A stretch of DNA of 64,000 bases from assembly GCA_029204225.1 (NCBI GenBank), contig CM055098.1, forward strand, positions 18,011,303-18,075,302, given 5' to 3'. Of the stretch, positions 10,161 to 22,900 are shown piece by piece (position 1 is the stretch's first letter; each line of letters opens with the position of its first letter). The notes beneath the pieces were generated by a model. The model saw only the letters and a program-made list of their open reading frames with translations. It searched no databases and was not told the origin of the DNA. Position numbers and translations under genes: made by a program. The stretch comes from Diphasiastrum complanatum. Lineage: Eukaryota > Streptophyta > Lycopodiopsida > Lycopodiales > Lycopodiaceae.

Positions 10161-11776
10161 TATGCTACAAATGCTTAACGACTAGGCTCAGGACTCAGTC
10201 AATGTTCTTATATTTAGGTATTGTCATGTTTGGCCTTATAAACAGAGAACAAGCCCCATGGAGCCAAAAGTAATCTTTAGTTTCATGTGGAACAAAGTGG
10301 TATTAGCATATTGGCCTAAAGCTAAAGTAAGACAGGGTTCAACACTTGAAAACATTTATTCTCAAAAATCTTGGAGGAATTTTCTGTTTGCAAAGATTTC
10401 TAAACTTCAAAAGAGTGAACTGAATGCAGAGGCCTATGTGCACCATGTCCTGTGACAGTCCGAGTGGCATGTGCATGCGGATCAACTTCTTTTACTGTGA
10501 GTTACGGGGCTTTTACCTGATTAGTTTTTGATTTCAGGAGTTATGTTTCCTATTTGTATGTACTTTTCAAGGTAACCAGAATGTTTCAGAAGCTATTTGC
10601 TATTGAAAGAATGCTAAAGAAGCTCACCATTTGCAACACAATGTATTTGAGAAGATAGTTTTTGCCTTGGAGTAAGCTTGAGATACTTCCTTTGGCATAT
10701 AATTAGATCAATCCTTGAATGAATCTAATCTATATGACAGTGATATGTGCTTTGTAGAATTGTTTAACAATGGATAGATGCCCTGCGGTACTGATAAACA
10801 TATCAAACCTCCACATTGCACGAAACGTTGTCTCATTCCTGTTCTGTGTGTTCATGCTGCTATTGCTAAGGTATGTTCATTTTTATGGTTTCCATGCTAG
10901 TAAATGTTGCTGAAATTGACTGGCATTGGTAGCCTCACATGCAACACTTCGAAAGTCTTAATATGATGAGGCATGGTAGGAATACGCACCATATTAGGAA
11001 AACAGAATTAAAAGAGAACAACCACAGAATGATCCAAATATTGAGATGAGACTGGTGTTTCAATGGTGAAGAGTCCTCTTGAATCAAAGTTCTTATCTTT
11101 GAACTCTACGTGCTCGTTGAAAGAAAAACTGTGGAGCGACCTGAGGAACACACTAATACACCATTTGAGACACTGGAAGTTCAAGTTTGCAAGGGGTGAC
11201 ATGAAAATTGGCATCATGAGGAATGATTTTGAAATTTTTTATCAGGTTAGAGGCATATTATATGCTATGTTTTAGTGCTTGACGGCCAATATTATCCTAT
11301 GCATAGAGTTAGAATGCAGTGGAGCACTTATTTTCAGTGTACGGGGCAGCCTTTTATTAGTCTTGTTTATCTCTTGAAATTGCAGAAGCGCAACTATTGC
11401 TGTCCTCATCCATGTTCGCAAGTCTGTCACCCAGGCAGCTGCCCACCCTGCAAATCAACTGTAAAACGAGCATGCCATTGTGGAGCACTTGTCAATGTGT
11501 TTGAATGTGGGTCATTCCTGTCACTAACAGAAGATGAACAATTGAAGTGCTTTCATGTGAAGGTCCATGCCATGGTTTTTATATGATTAAGCACACGGAG
11601 AGACATCTATTGTACCATGATGATAGACTCTGCTTATGCCAGTCACTATTTCCTGTTTTTTTGTAGTCTTGTTTCTTTTAGGTGGTAGAGCTTTCATGCT
11701 CCCACCGTGCATACTTGACATGTACCTGTTTATTAGTCCTTTGTACCTTAGGGTATTTCATGGACATTAATAAAGA

Positions 11777-11842
<66 letters not shown>
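11777..11842. repeat. (TC)13(AC)20 compound microsatellite
   Basis: A TC tract passes directly into an AC tract inside the large NFXL2-like intron. Confidence 0.97.
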
Positions 11843-11844
<2 letters not shown>

Positions 11845-12240
11845 CCTGCAAGAAGGGATGAAGGCCCAAAGGAGGGAACAGCTCGAGCAAGGTGCCATAG
11901 TAAGGAAGGAAGCAAAGGAAGAAACAGGCATGATTTGTAGCAAGAATAGGATCAGAAGGAATAGGGCACAAGACATGAGAGGGTCGTGAAGACGGAGGTG
12001 AATAAACAGAGAAGAGAGAAAGGTACCAAGGGCATAGCAGAGCAGCTAATGGGAGGAATAGAGAGGAGACTAGCAAAGGTGGGTATGAGATGACGGGGGA
12101 TCATTAAGGAGAGCAGACCAGGATAGCATGGAGGGTTGGACAGAAGGATGATCAAAGTAGCAAGATAAGGGATAATTGAGGAGGGGAAATGACATTTAGC
12201 AACAGTATTTTGAAGAGGGGTAAGGAAATTTTTTATTTCC
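11843..12240. other. Strongly purine-biased strand segment
   Basis: About 400 bp directly after the microsatellite are dominated by A and G on the plus strand (GGAAGG, GAAGAAA, GAGAGAAAGG words). No gene is readable; the complementary Ser/Leu/Pro-rich frames are composition artefacts. Confidence 0.55.
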
Positions 12241-15200
12241 TGTAAGAACCTTTTGATGTCCTACAGACAGAAAATTCTGTATTGGGACAATGCTCAAATG
12301 CTATCTACATACGTTTTGTACCACACACACACACACACATATATATAATATATGCATATAGATGAGCGTATAACTGTGAAACGTTTGGTTGCATCACCCC
12401 TCACCCCCAAACATCATCAAGACAACAAAAAGTTAGAGATATGTGCGATCAGAATTTCCACTACATCACGTTATGTAGATGTTTATTCTAGCATCAAGTC
12501 TGAGATCCTATTCTATTAATGTAGGAATGTCTGAGAATCCATAGGCAACAATCTAGCTCACTTCTTAACGTGTTCTACCAAAAGAATGACAAGAAACCTG
12601 TTGTTGGCGTAAGCAATTTGGCTTGCCTACAGAGCCTAAAAAATAAAACCTTCTTTCATGACCTTCCAAGCCTTATTCTGTCACCTGTGATCTTAGATAA
12701 AGGATAGCTGCAAGCACTAGATGCTCTCCACATGGATTCTCAACTGCGTGCTTTAAAAAAAATTTTAGGTCCTGAGAATTTCTGAAAAAGAGGGTCACAA
12801 GTCATGTTTGGTCCCTCGTAAGAGGCCAAATTGGTACATGCTCCTAACCTTTGCTTAACATCTAGCAGAAATTTGGCAATATATTGAATTATGAATAGAA
12901 CTTTTATTGCTAACGTATTTTCTTGTTTTTTTGTAATGTCCATTTGTAAGGCTTTCTTTAAGTTTATGTCATCCATTTGAAATCTGTCTCGTATTTGTGA
13001 CGTTACTCTCAGCTTTGAATGGCTATTGACACCACAACCAATCCTATTTTATAGTATAAGTGGTCATGTCATGTTTTTGTAAATTACAATTAAGGTTTCT
13101 TTTGAGACACTTAAAATCGTAAAAAATGTTCCAAACATGGTTCTCACGTTTGGTTGCAATGTTGCATGAAACTATAGCAAGATTGTCATGCCAAAGAAAG
13201 AAGGGGAAGATAGATGCCAAGAGCTCGAAAACATGACTTGCCATGCCAATATAGAAACATAGGAAATCTGAGAGGTAAGAAATTTCCCCTTGATTGATTC
13301 TCTAAAGGATCCGAAATAGGAGATCCTCTTGATCGATCCCCCTAGTTAGATTCTTGTAGTTGTTACACTACAATCTGTACATGTTCTTCTCAAGCAATTA
13401 CATATACAAAGCCTGGACAAATAAACTAAAGACGATTAATAATGGCCACACATTGGATAATGGAGAATACGAGTTAGGTAACACTACTTCTGGCACCACT
13501 TAGCATCTGATCTCAACTGAAGTGGATAGAAGAGACTAGTGCGTGTGAGCCACTGTGGTCTATTGAGTAACTACTTCACTAATTCCTTGAACAGTCAGTC
13601 GACCATTCGGCACCCATGTTGCTGCAGCTAAAGTAATTGCATTCGAATGCAAATTATTTTATAATATATTAAATATTATAAATTCATGCAACTGATAATG
13701 TCATCAAATCTGCACAAATGGCAACCATCAAAGTAATGTATTGATTGTTGCCAAATGCCTATTGGCAAAATAGCTTAGGGTGCTACAACAACTCACAAGA
13801 GTTTTTACTTGATCTTATGCCATGACACAATGTTCTGAATTGCTAGCTATGTCATATAGTTGTATTTTCTCTAACCTCCTTTTAATTCTTATCACATCAC
13901 CATTTACAAATGTACAATTACACATCCAAGGAGTTTGCATTTCTAACTTCTTCTAAAGTACAATCATTACTCTTTATACTACCTATTTGAAGGTGGAAGT
14001 GCTCTAAGTCATAGTTTCCACAAGATTCATATTGAGATTCGAATCGATCAATTTTTTTCTACAAGAGCAAATTGAGCCCTTGCTGAAGGATTCAAATTGG
14101 GATTGGAGTCCAGAATTATCTCAAATTGATCCTCTGAAAACCAAAGAATCAAGATTTATAGGCACAGTGTTCTAAACATTATCTTTTCCTTCTCCCCAGT
14201 GCAAGCCAGTTGTTTGTCATACCTTTCTAGGTTCCTGTGCAGTAGATTGTTCCTCTCCCTTATTTGCCATGTGGTATGCTTGAATATGCATCTTCTGTCT
14301 TCTATGCTTAGCATTTGGTTTTCGTTTTGTTCAATTTTTGGTTTCCCAAGTGATGACATAAACCTTCTAGTACACTAGAGCTCTAGTTACACAACATAAT
14401 AGTTTGCAATCACTGTTCTTTAGTTACTAGGAAACATGTTCCTATCCCAAGGAGATTTGCGAATGCCATTGCCGCTGGCATTGGGAACATGTTCCCAACA
14501 CATTCGCAGGGCTGGGAACGTGTTTTTAGGGTAGCTGACAAAAAGTTCTCTTTTTGTGTTCCAGATCAAAAACATTTCTGGCAGGGCCCTTATATGCCCT
14601 TGGCCCGTAAGACCTGCCCATGACCCCCCCCAACCCAATTCAATCTAGTTCAGATAATTTTCCCATTCAGCTGACACAGTCAGAGAGCAGAGTGCGCAGA
14701 TTATGGGGATATTGGCCTGGGGCCATTCGATTTGAGCTTGCAAGGCCTGGACCTGTTTTCTGTTGTAATGTCGACACTTGTAGAGGCTGCTGGAAGAAAT
14801 TCGAAATTTTCAAATCGTTTGTTGCATTGAGCATTCAGCTAATACATTTTACATATGATATTATTAATGTGATGCCAAATTGAAAATGTTGTAACTTTCT
14901 ACACGTTTTAAAGTCTTAGCATTTGATATTTGTATTTTTTAAGTTTCTGTCTAATATATATAATTAGGTTCTAGTGTTTGGAAGTTTGTGCTAGGCAATG
15001 TTTATATACATTTCTAATGAATACCATTGATGTGGCATTCCTACGTTATTGATTGAGAACGTTCTTGTTTCCAAGGGTCATGGTCTATTCCCCGGTAACC
15101 ATGCACTCTACGCTGGTCATAATAAATCATGGTCCACGTTGAAAGTTTTAAGCAATATCATGTTACACTTAGCAGTGTTATTCAAACTCTCGGATTGCCA

Positions 15201-15488
15201 ATGGCCTCTATATCTTTGCTTGACAATGAGAATAACAAGGCTTGTTGGATCTTTTGTAAAAGAACCAATCCAAATGTTGAAGATCTGCACCATCTAACCA
15301 TACTGCCTAATTTTATAAAATCCCATCAAATGTAAAGTGAATATGACAAGCTACATAAAATCTCACAGATTCCTTTCTTGCAGTGAAGGCACTAGAAAAT
15401 TTGAAATGCACTCTTGAAAATTTTCTATTTGATTTTCTTGGACTTTTGTTTGATTGCTTTGAACATTGAACTTTTAACTCTTTCGCAG
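12241..15488 (+). other. Intronic/intergenic sequence without recognisable gene
   Basis: This is AT-rich. It contains a short (CA)n(TA)n tract at about 12322-12350 and a GC-richer patch at about 14430-14760 with repeated GGGAACATGTTCCC-like palindromic words. The NFXL2 exon expected between 11546 and 15489 was searched for by eye and not found. Confidence 0.45.
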
Positions 15489-15710
15489 GTAACAGTTCGC
15501 TGCTCATGTCAACGACGTAAAAGGGAATGGTTGTGTTCTGAGGTTCAAGCTGCACAAATCACTAAAATAGATAGCAAGACAGAGAAGTCTAGAGGAATCA
15601 TGAGTGCTGGCTTACTTGCTTGCAATAAGGAATGTGAAAATTTGGCAAGAGATCAGGAAGCTAAGCAGAAGACTGATCAGACACGACAAAGGCAATCGGA
15701 AGAGTCACAG

Positions 15711-16971
15711 GTATCTAGGTCCAAATGAGATTTTTGAAGAAAAAGTACTGTTTCATGATAAATTTATCTCGTAAGTTGAAAAAGATATAAGCATGGGGTC
15801 CGTTGTACTTCTTGGAATGTGTCTTCATGCAAAATCTTTCAAGTGACTGTTCTCAACTGGGCCTGAAAAGTGTTTAGTACATGGGAAGGAAAAATTGGTC
15901 CTTATCTCATTTTAAAGGGTATCGTATAGATTTTCATGCTCTACATCATTACATGATCCGAAAGGTCTAGGTTTGATTACTTGGAACCCAAGGTTAATGT
16001 CTTACACTTCTATGTTATTCTTCAACACTTATTCCTTGTCATCTTGGTGGTTAGCTTTTGGAGCTGGTATTACTTTATGCAAGTCTTAACTGTAGTTTTT
16101 ATATGCCAGTTTTCAAATTATCAGGAGAGAAACTATCGCAAATTTAGATGAGAGCCGACCTTAACTATGTCTGTGGTGTCTATCGCCCATTAATTTGCCT
16201 TATCTACCCTACTTGAGGATCTGACCGTGGAGGGTCAGGTCAGCAAATGGTGGCTGGCGGGGGGTGGAAACCATTGGAGAAGGGCTGAAAAAGCAAACAG
16301 AGTGTGTGGAGTCAAGACCACACATGTGGGTGGATAGCTGGGTCAAAGGCCTGTTTATATCAAAAAATCGAATAAATGCCAATAATATGGATATAAAAAA
16401 TTTAACTGTGAATGATGAATCCAAATGCCCAAACTTAGTACAATAAGTCTAAATGACAAATAATAACAAATAAGACAATGTTGATCCAAGATCTAAATGG
16501 CTATCTATGGAAATATGGCCATAACTCTCAATCTTGGTCAGTTTGAACTGTGAAGCTTGGTGTGCACAGCTCATTCTCCTCCTTTTCTTATCGCAAAACT
16601 TTGTCATTGGAGTTTTATATACCGATGTGTTAGTGGCTCATCTTGTTTGGCTTGTTAAGTAAAGACTGAAGTCCTCTGTTCTGCAAGGTGCTGTCTGGAT
16701 CTGTTCTGAGTGCTTAAATCACAGCTGGAATGAGGAGAGAGATTACAGGTTCTATGTAGGGTTTATTTGTGAACTTCTTCTCCTGGTATTGAATTTCCAT
16801 GTGAGATGTGCAATAAGCCATAGCACCTTTCCTAGCCTTGAGACATTCAGCATGGACAGTCATCATTTACAAAGTGCCTATTTCATTTTTGACGTTTCTG
16901 ATAATTCGGATGTTCTATGTTTAAGATTCTTACAATTTTTCTCCATGCTGGGAATAACTAAATAAAGTTCT

Positions 16972-17025
<54 letters not shown>

Positions 17026-18019
17026 GTGCATATTTGAGAGTCGAGGGTTATACTCATTACATCAGAAGATGGTGTGAAAACTTGTACAAGCTACCTGAAC
17101 AAAAAAGTTCTCCATTTACATGATTGACATGAAATGTTCTACATGAAGTGGACATTAATCTTCTTATCATCTCATTACACTTGAATTTAGTGTGCTATTG
17201 AAAGAGAATGTTTTTTTAAACTAATTATTTAGATTAAATATTACAACACTTGGCACTAAGTCAGGCAAATAGAACAAGAACAAATTTATGTCATTAGAGT
17301 AATGATCATATAAGTATATAGAGTTAACTAGGTTGAATTTGAGGGTAAAAGCAGCTTTTGATTCAGAATTTTTTTTGTACTGAACCCTCACCAAGATCAT
17401 AAATCTTAATTACCCTAAATAGAGGAATAAGATGGAGATGTGGGAGAGAAAAAAAAAACATACATGCAAATGATTTATGAACATGTCTAATTATCTAAGT
17501 TGAAGTTTGTATCCAAGAAGATCATGTCGCTTTATTAGCATGACCTTGAGCTTACCTTGTATCTAAAGTGAATAAGATCCAACCGTCATGTTATTTTGTG
17601 TAGAAGACATTATTACATCTAATTTTTTTGAAATGTTCACAATAGCAATCAAAGTTCTATGTTCAACTGGATGATAATGGGCATTTGTGTCACATTTTGT
17701 GCAATAGCATTTTAATTTGCTGATGAATTAAAACTAATTTTTTTTAAAGTCAGGCCAAACATGCATCTTTGCATTGGCATAATCTTTTGTAAGTTCATTA
17801 AACATGGCCTAGTGCTCAACAAAAGTTCGAATTGTCACTCAACCTATACCTCTTTTTGCACTTGTTTATCGAGATTAAATTAGACCAATTATGAAAGTCA
17901 TGTGTAACCCTCTTTGACATCCCTCAACCTATGACGTTTTGGATGTTGATGTCAATACTTGTTCTCCTTGTTGCTTGTTGCTACAATGCAACCTAGTCAA
18001 ATAGGTAGTGATGGTTATT
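15711..18019. other. No gene seen; contains a (CT)n microsatellite
   Basis: Beyond the last NFXL2-like exon there is no coding signal. A CT tract lies at about 16976-17021. The expected C-terminal transmembrane exon of NFXL2 proteins was not recognised. Confidence 0.45.
16976..17021. repeat. (CT)n microsatellite
   Basis: It is about 23 uninterrupted CT units. Confidence 0.95.
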
Positions 18020-18840
18020 TGTGCTGGAAAGAGAGAGGTGAGGTGAATCGGTTCGGCAAGTTGAAGATTGTAAGCGGCTTATCGAGCGTAGCGGAATGAC
18101 TACACCTATCAATATTGATCAAAACAACCAATTGTTAGCACTAAAGTGATTTTGTAGCCAAACAATGATGTATTGCAATGATTAGACAAATCAATAAGAG
18201 ATTTATCAGTTACAAATAACTACAGAGAAGCGGACATTCTGACATATTGAACGCAATAAGAAGAATATATTGATTCAGTAAGTAGCATGTACAAATCAGA
18301 TGATGAGAGCGCAAAACAATTGCGGATGAAATCACGTACTCTAAGCTTTCTTTGAATAACTGAAAACTCCGTTTAATGCACTTCCGTCGATAAGCAGTAA
18401 GCGCGAATAGCAATAACTGAACTAAGATGGAAACTGAGTTTTTTGGCTGGCTAAGATAGTACTTGATGATTAGCTACTTATACTAAAGCAAATAACGTGT
18501 ATCCAGTAGGACAGGTAATTAGGTCGCAAATCACAATAGCCAGTTGGTCGTAATGCGATGACATTCATCCAGTTAGGACTTCTCGAAATTTACTTGCAGA
18601 GCAGTTAGTTAGGACAAGTCTTTAGCTTCATATCAAGTGGAACAATAATTGTCTTTCATTGACATGGCCAACATCTTCGATATGTCGGATGATGTCCGAT
18701 ATGTTGGAGCCACATGTTGAGCGATTCCCGAGTATTTCTGCAGACTATGTAGAAACATGAATAGAACTAAATAATAAAGTGGATGAAGATTAAAAATTGA
18801 TTATTCTATTGAGTCACTCCAAGATTAGAATAATCCAACA
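18020..18840 (-). repeat. Copia 3' LTR (821 bp)
   Basis: On the minus strand it begins TGTTGGATTATTC directly after a purine run GATTAAGGAAAGG (PPT) and ends ...CCAGCACA. It shares blocks such as TTGTTTGGCTAC and ATTGATAGG.GTAGTCAT with the LTR at 39924-40724, so both belong to related families. The matching 5' LTR is not present. Confidence 0.72.
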
Positions 18841-19560
18841 CCTTTCCTTAATCTGAATCCATGAATGTTTGGACCTTCAAACTTAGTGTTGCACAAAACT
18901 TTATATGTCCATCCAAGCTTAATGCTTTAGTAAAAATATTCGTTGTCATATCTTGTGTTTGATAGTACTGCAAGTTTACCTCTTTGTTGAGAACTTTGCT
19001 TTTGACATAACAATACTTAATTTTAATGTGCTTACTTCTAGAATGAAATCTAGGGCAACAACACTTTGATTATCACAAAACAAAGTTGTCGGAGCATATT
19101 GTTCCAAATTGACATCTGAAAGTAAGTTTCTCAACCATATTGCTTCCTTTGTAGCTTGAGAGGCTGCGATATACTCTGATTTAGTAGAAGATAGAACAAC
19201 CGAAGTTTGCTTGCGACTGTTCCATAAAATAAGACCATTGTTGAGGAAGAATGTAAATCCAAAAGTGGATTTACGAGTGTCTACATCTCCTGCCCAACTT
19301 GCATCTGAATAACCATTGAGAATATTGAGTTTGTCGTTGTCGACTGTTCCATAACAAATGCAAAAGTCCATAGTAGTCCAAAGATATCTCAAAATTCTGA
19401 TAAGAGTCTTCCAATGTGTAATATCAGGATTAGTCATAAATTGACTTAAGAAACTGACTACAAAAACTATGTCTGGTCTGGTACAAATCATCGCGTACAT
19501 TAGAGATCTTAAGGTTCATAATGAGTGCATCACGTTCGATGAAGGCTCTCAATGTGACAT
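18841..19560 (-). pseudogene. Copia RT tail and RNase H remnant
   Basis: From 19500 downward the minus strand reads MYAMICTRPDIVFVVSFLSQ, then GYSDASWAGDVDTRKSTFG, then SSTKSEYIAASQATKEAIWL, then LFCDNQSVVAL. These are the conserved RNase H blocks of copia pol. A frame change near 19030 leads to QDMTTNIFTKALS and the PPT. Upstream pol is missing; the sequence changes character near 19560. Confidence 0.85.
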
Positions 19561-19900
19561 AGAGCTTAAACTCTCGCCAACTCTCACCTAGCTAAAAAAT
19601 AGGTACTTTTGGTACAAAACTAACTTTTGCCCAACTCATTGAAAGAAAATCTAAATTGGATTTATTATCTGACAACACGGCGAAGGTTAATATGACTATT
19701 TGAATCAAGATCTAGCCTTGATAGTGATTTTTAGGTCACTTTTTCTAAAAAAATTATATACTTTTTTCTTTTTTTCTTTTTCTCTTTTTCTTTTCTTTTA
19801 TTCATCATTTTTTTTAATGCATTTTTGCTGTCTTTTCCAAGAAAGGTAAACATCACTAATCAAAACAACAAAATTGCAAAATCCAATAGAGATAAAAAGA
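19561..19900. other. No gene seen; T-rich segment
   Basis: A pyrimidine-rich run on the plus strand at about 19747-19815 separates the copia tail from the gypsy remnant. Confidence 0.45.
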
Positions 19901-22900
19901 TCAGATCTTTGATCAAACTAGAGAATTAGGCTGCCAAAACTTGCTTAATCGGCTGCCATTCACAGGAGTATCAAATCTTTATCCATCGGGGTGTTCCAAG
20001 ACCACTGCCCCATATGACAAAATTTTTTTAACTCTGTTTTATATAGGTCGTGCTAGATATGCAAAGAATAAGATGAATATTCGATAATAGTTTGCATGTC
20101 CCATAAAATTGTAAATTCCTTTTATTGTTCTTGGTGGAAGTAATTCCACAATCATCTTGATTTGGAATAATCTGTAGCAATGCCATGTCTTAATATTACA
20201 TGTCCAAAAACAACCCTATGAGTAGCCCAAATCTGGCATTTTTTAGGAGTTAAAGAAATATAGTACTTATGACAACATTCAAGCACTTTTTCCAAATGTT
20301 CCAAAGGGTCTGTCTCCAAACTAGGGGGACTTCAAGATCATCCAAATAAATTTCAACAAATTTTTGCAAGCACTCGAAAGCACACTGCATGAATCATTGA
20401 AAGGTACTCGTTGTATTACAAAGTCCAAATGGCATAACTTGATAAGCATAGGTCTTCCATTCTGTTGCAAAAGTTGTTTTATGTTGATCAGTAGGTGCAA
20501 TTTTGACTTGTATCCACTGAATTCATCCAAAAAACTATAAGCTTCCGTTCCAGCAAGGCGATACAAAATGCTTTTCATGAAAGGTAATGGAAAATGATCC
20601 TTTCCTGTAACTTTGTTTAATGCTTTTAGGTTACACAAATTCGCATCTTGTCATTTTTTTTGGAATGGCGGTGATTGTTGAAACCCATTCAGTATGCTCG
20701 ATCTCATAAATGAAATCAGGTTTCAATAATCTATGCAACTCCTTCTTTATAAGATCTGTAAAGTTTGGATTGCATCTATAAAATCTTGTCACAGTGCATC
20801 AAGTACTAATGGGATATTATGCTCGACCATTGAAGTAGTAATTCCCTTTAAATCCTTGTAAGACCAAGCAAAACAATTATGATACTTGACCAATAACTTC
20901 CTCAATGCATTAAACTGATCTTTCACGCTCCAACTTATACAGTTTTCTCGTTTGTCCCTAATTCCGCTAGATTCATAGGTTGTGTCCTAGTTGGTCCATC
21001 GTAAACTTCTCGTGTTTCTAGCAATTGTGTGATCATAGTAATGATCCGGCATGTCACGTTGAACTTCATTTGCTTTCTCTTGTTCAAATGGATTAGTCTT
21101 TGTTTTTCGTTTAGCTGAAGTCCTTCGAGAGCGCGATGACTTCCTAGAGCTCTGACTAGATGAATCATCCTCAATCTTTCCTTTACCTTTGTCCAATAAA
21201 TGTGGTATATCCACATGGTCGCTAATTTTTGGATCAACTATAAAAACTGTCTCATTTGGTGGGTTTTTCCATTTTAGAACTATGTTATAATGTTGTTTAG
21301 CTTTCTTTTTCGTCATTGGTCCTATAGAATTCTCTTCCTTCATAACGACTGCTTTTGGCGATTTTATTGGTGAATCATCAAGAATATGTTATACTCCAAA
21401 CCTCGTAGGATCCATATGGCGTAAGATTTGCTCAATAAGATAAAGCATGACTAACGGGAATAAGTTCATCTTCAATTGGATTTGGAATTGGTTCTGTCGA
21501 TATCCACGCTACATTCATTATATTTACTGAAAATGTATATCAAGAGTGCGATTAGCCATAGGAATATCGCCTAATTCTGATTTGTCATCACATGCAGCCC
21601 TCTGTACAATCAACAGTTGCAAGTGCTTGATTCAAGTTAACATTACCAGTTTGAGAATCATAGTGAACTCCCAAAGCTTTTTTTGTTCAGTCACAAGTAT
21701 GATCCGTTGTGGAAGAATCATCATCTCCCTTTTGATCACCTTTGATTGCTCGCTCACGATTTCAAATGTGATTTTGCATGTATCCCAGTTATGAATTACT
21801 TGTGCAACTTGTAACCAAGGGCGTCCCAATAAAATTCGACAAACTGATGGTGTCCTGTAGAAAAAAAAATTGACTCCATCTATCATTGCTGCTTCTTGAT
21901 CAAAATGTTTATGTTGAATTGGCAAGGTGATGTTCCTATGTTCGCCCTCCTAGGTGGCTCCTACATTGAGTACTTCATTTGATTCTTTAAATCCGACACA
22001 ATATAGTGGTTCTTGTTAGACTTTTGGTTCGGTTTTGGTCAATCTCTTAACTAATACTGCTTTGGCTTGAGGCACCAACTTTAAGAATTCTCCCAATGTA
22101 ATATCCATCTTACTAGACAGAATATTCATGATCAACTCTGTTTGCGGTGCCTCTGGTTTTGTCATCTTAAATGGTTCTTCACGATGATGCAATTGGGTAT
22201 TGACATCAGTACGTTGATGAGATCTATGAAAATGATCTGGTAAATCCGTTGGTGGCACATGTATAGAATGAACTTCCGCTGCAGCTCTGGAAATTTCCAA
22301 GGCTTCTTCTTCTTGTATCTTTACTACCACATATTGTGGTATTTCTTCTTCTCAGAGTTGAGATTTGGATAGACTCCGGATATGAAAGGTAGATCACTAA
22401 TTGATACATATTCTACAGGCGTTGGTTCAACAACAACTTCTTTCTATTTCTGAGCTCTTGTGACAACCATAACTCATATAGAAAGATTACTGGATCTCCT
22501 CAGAACAAAACTAACTGCTTGTCTTAGTGTGATCATAATCATGTTCAATGGAGCAATTATAGGTGGTGGTTTTGGTCTAGCTAACAATGTCCATATCCGC
22601 ATTCACGACAAAAAAAATTAAATTTGTCTTTATTTAGACATTCTGCAATTCTGTGATTTTTTCCACATCAAAAGCAACCAAGTGGCGCTCTAGCCCTGTT
22701 GTGTAGCGGCAAATATAGTTCGATGGTTAACCATTATGTGCATAATATAGTTTGTGGCTGTAAAAAAACTGTAACTTTTGAATGACAGCTTGGATTGAGA
22801 CGATTATAGTGCCATGAGAAAGCCCTAGCAACACCCAACATGATGCAGTTTTGAGATATGGTTAAAAAGATATTCTCGGTCCAAGTTTTTTTGGTCAAAG

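Larger units (their letters stand above)
9247..15710 (+). pseudogene. NFXL2: NFXL2-like NF-X1-type zinc-finger gene, partial and degraded
   Basis: Exons with clean GT..AG borders match successive parts of plant NFXL2, a nuclear NF-X1-type zinc-finger regulator of stress responses. They are 9247-9365 (VPCYQDLQCERKC), 9468-9523 (VCGRKLRCGNHKCPAPCHR), 10430-10496 (GLCAPCPVTVRVACACG), 10778-10870 (MPCGTDKHIKPPHCTKRC), 11386-~11546 (CHPGSCPPCKSTVKRACHCG) and 15489-15710 (VTVRCSCQRRKREWLC, then GLLACNKECENL). The order and splice phases are conserved. Against function: a 5-nt insertion at about 9314-9320 shifts the frame inside the first exon, and a zinc-ligand Cys is Trp in CCDGNWPPC. The exons expected between 10870 and 11386 and between 11546 and 15489 were not found, nor were the N-terminal fingers or the C-terminal tail. 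It is most likely a pseudogene or a dismantled gene copy; the family identity is secure. Confidence 0.82.

Noticed and set aside
11008-11275. Opposing ~70-codon frames in the NFXL2-like intron
   Set aside because: No motif, no conservation to NFXL2, and both strands are open over the same bases, which suggests chance.
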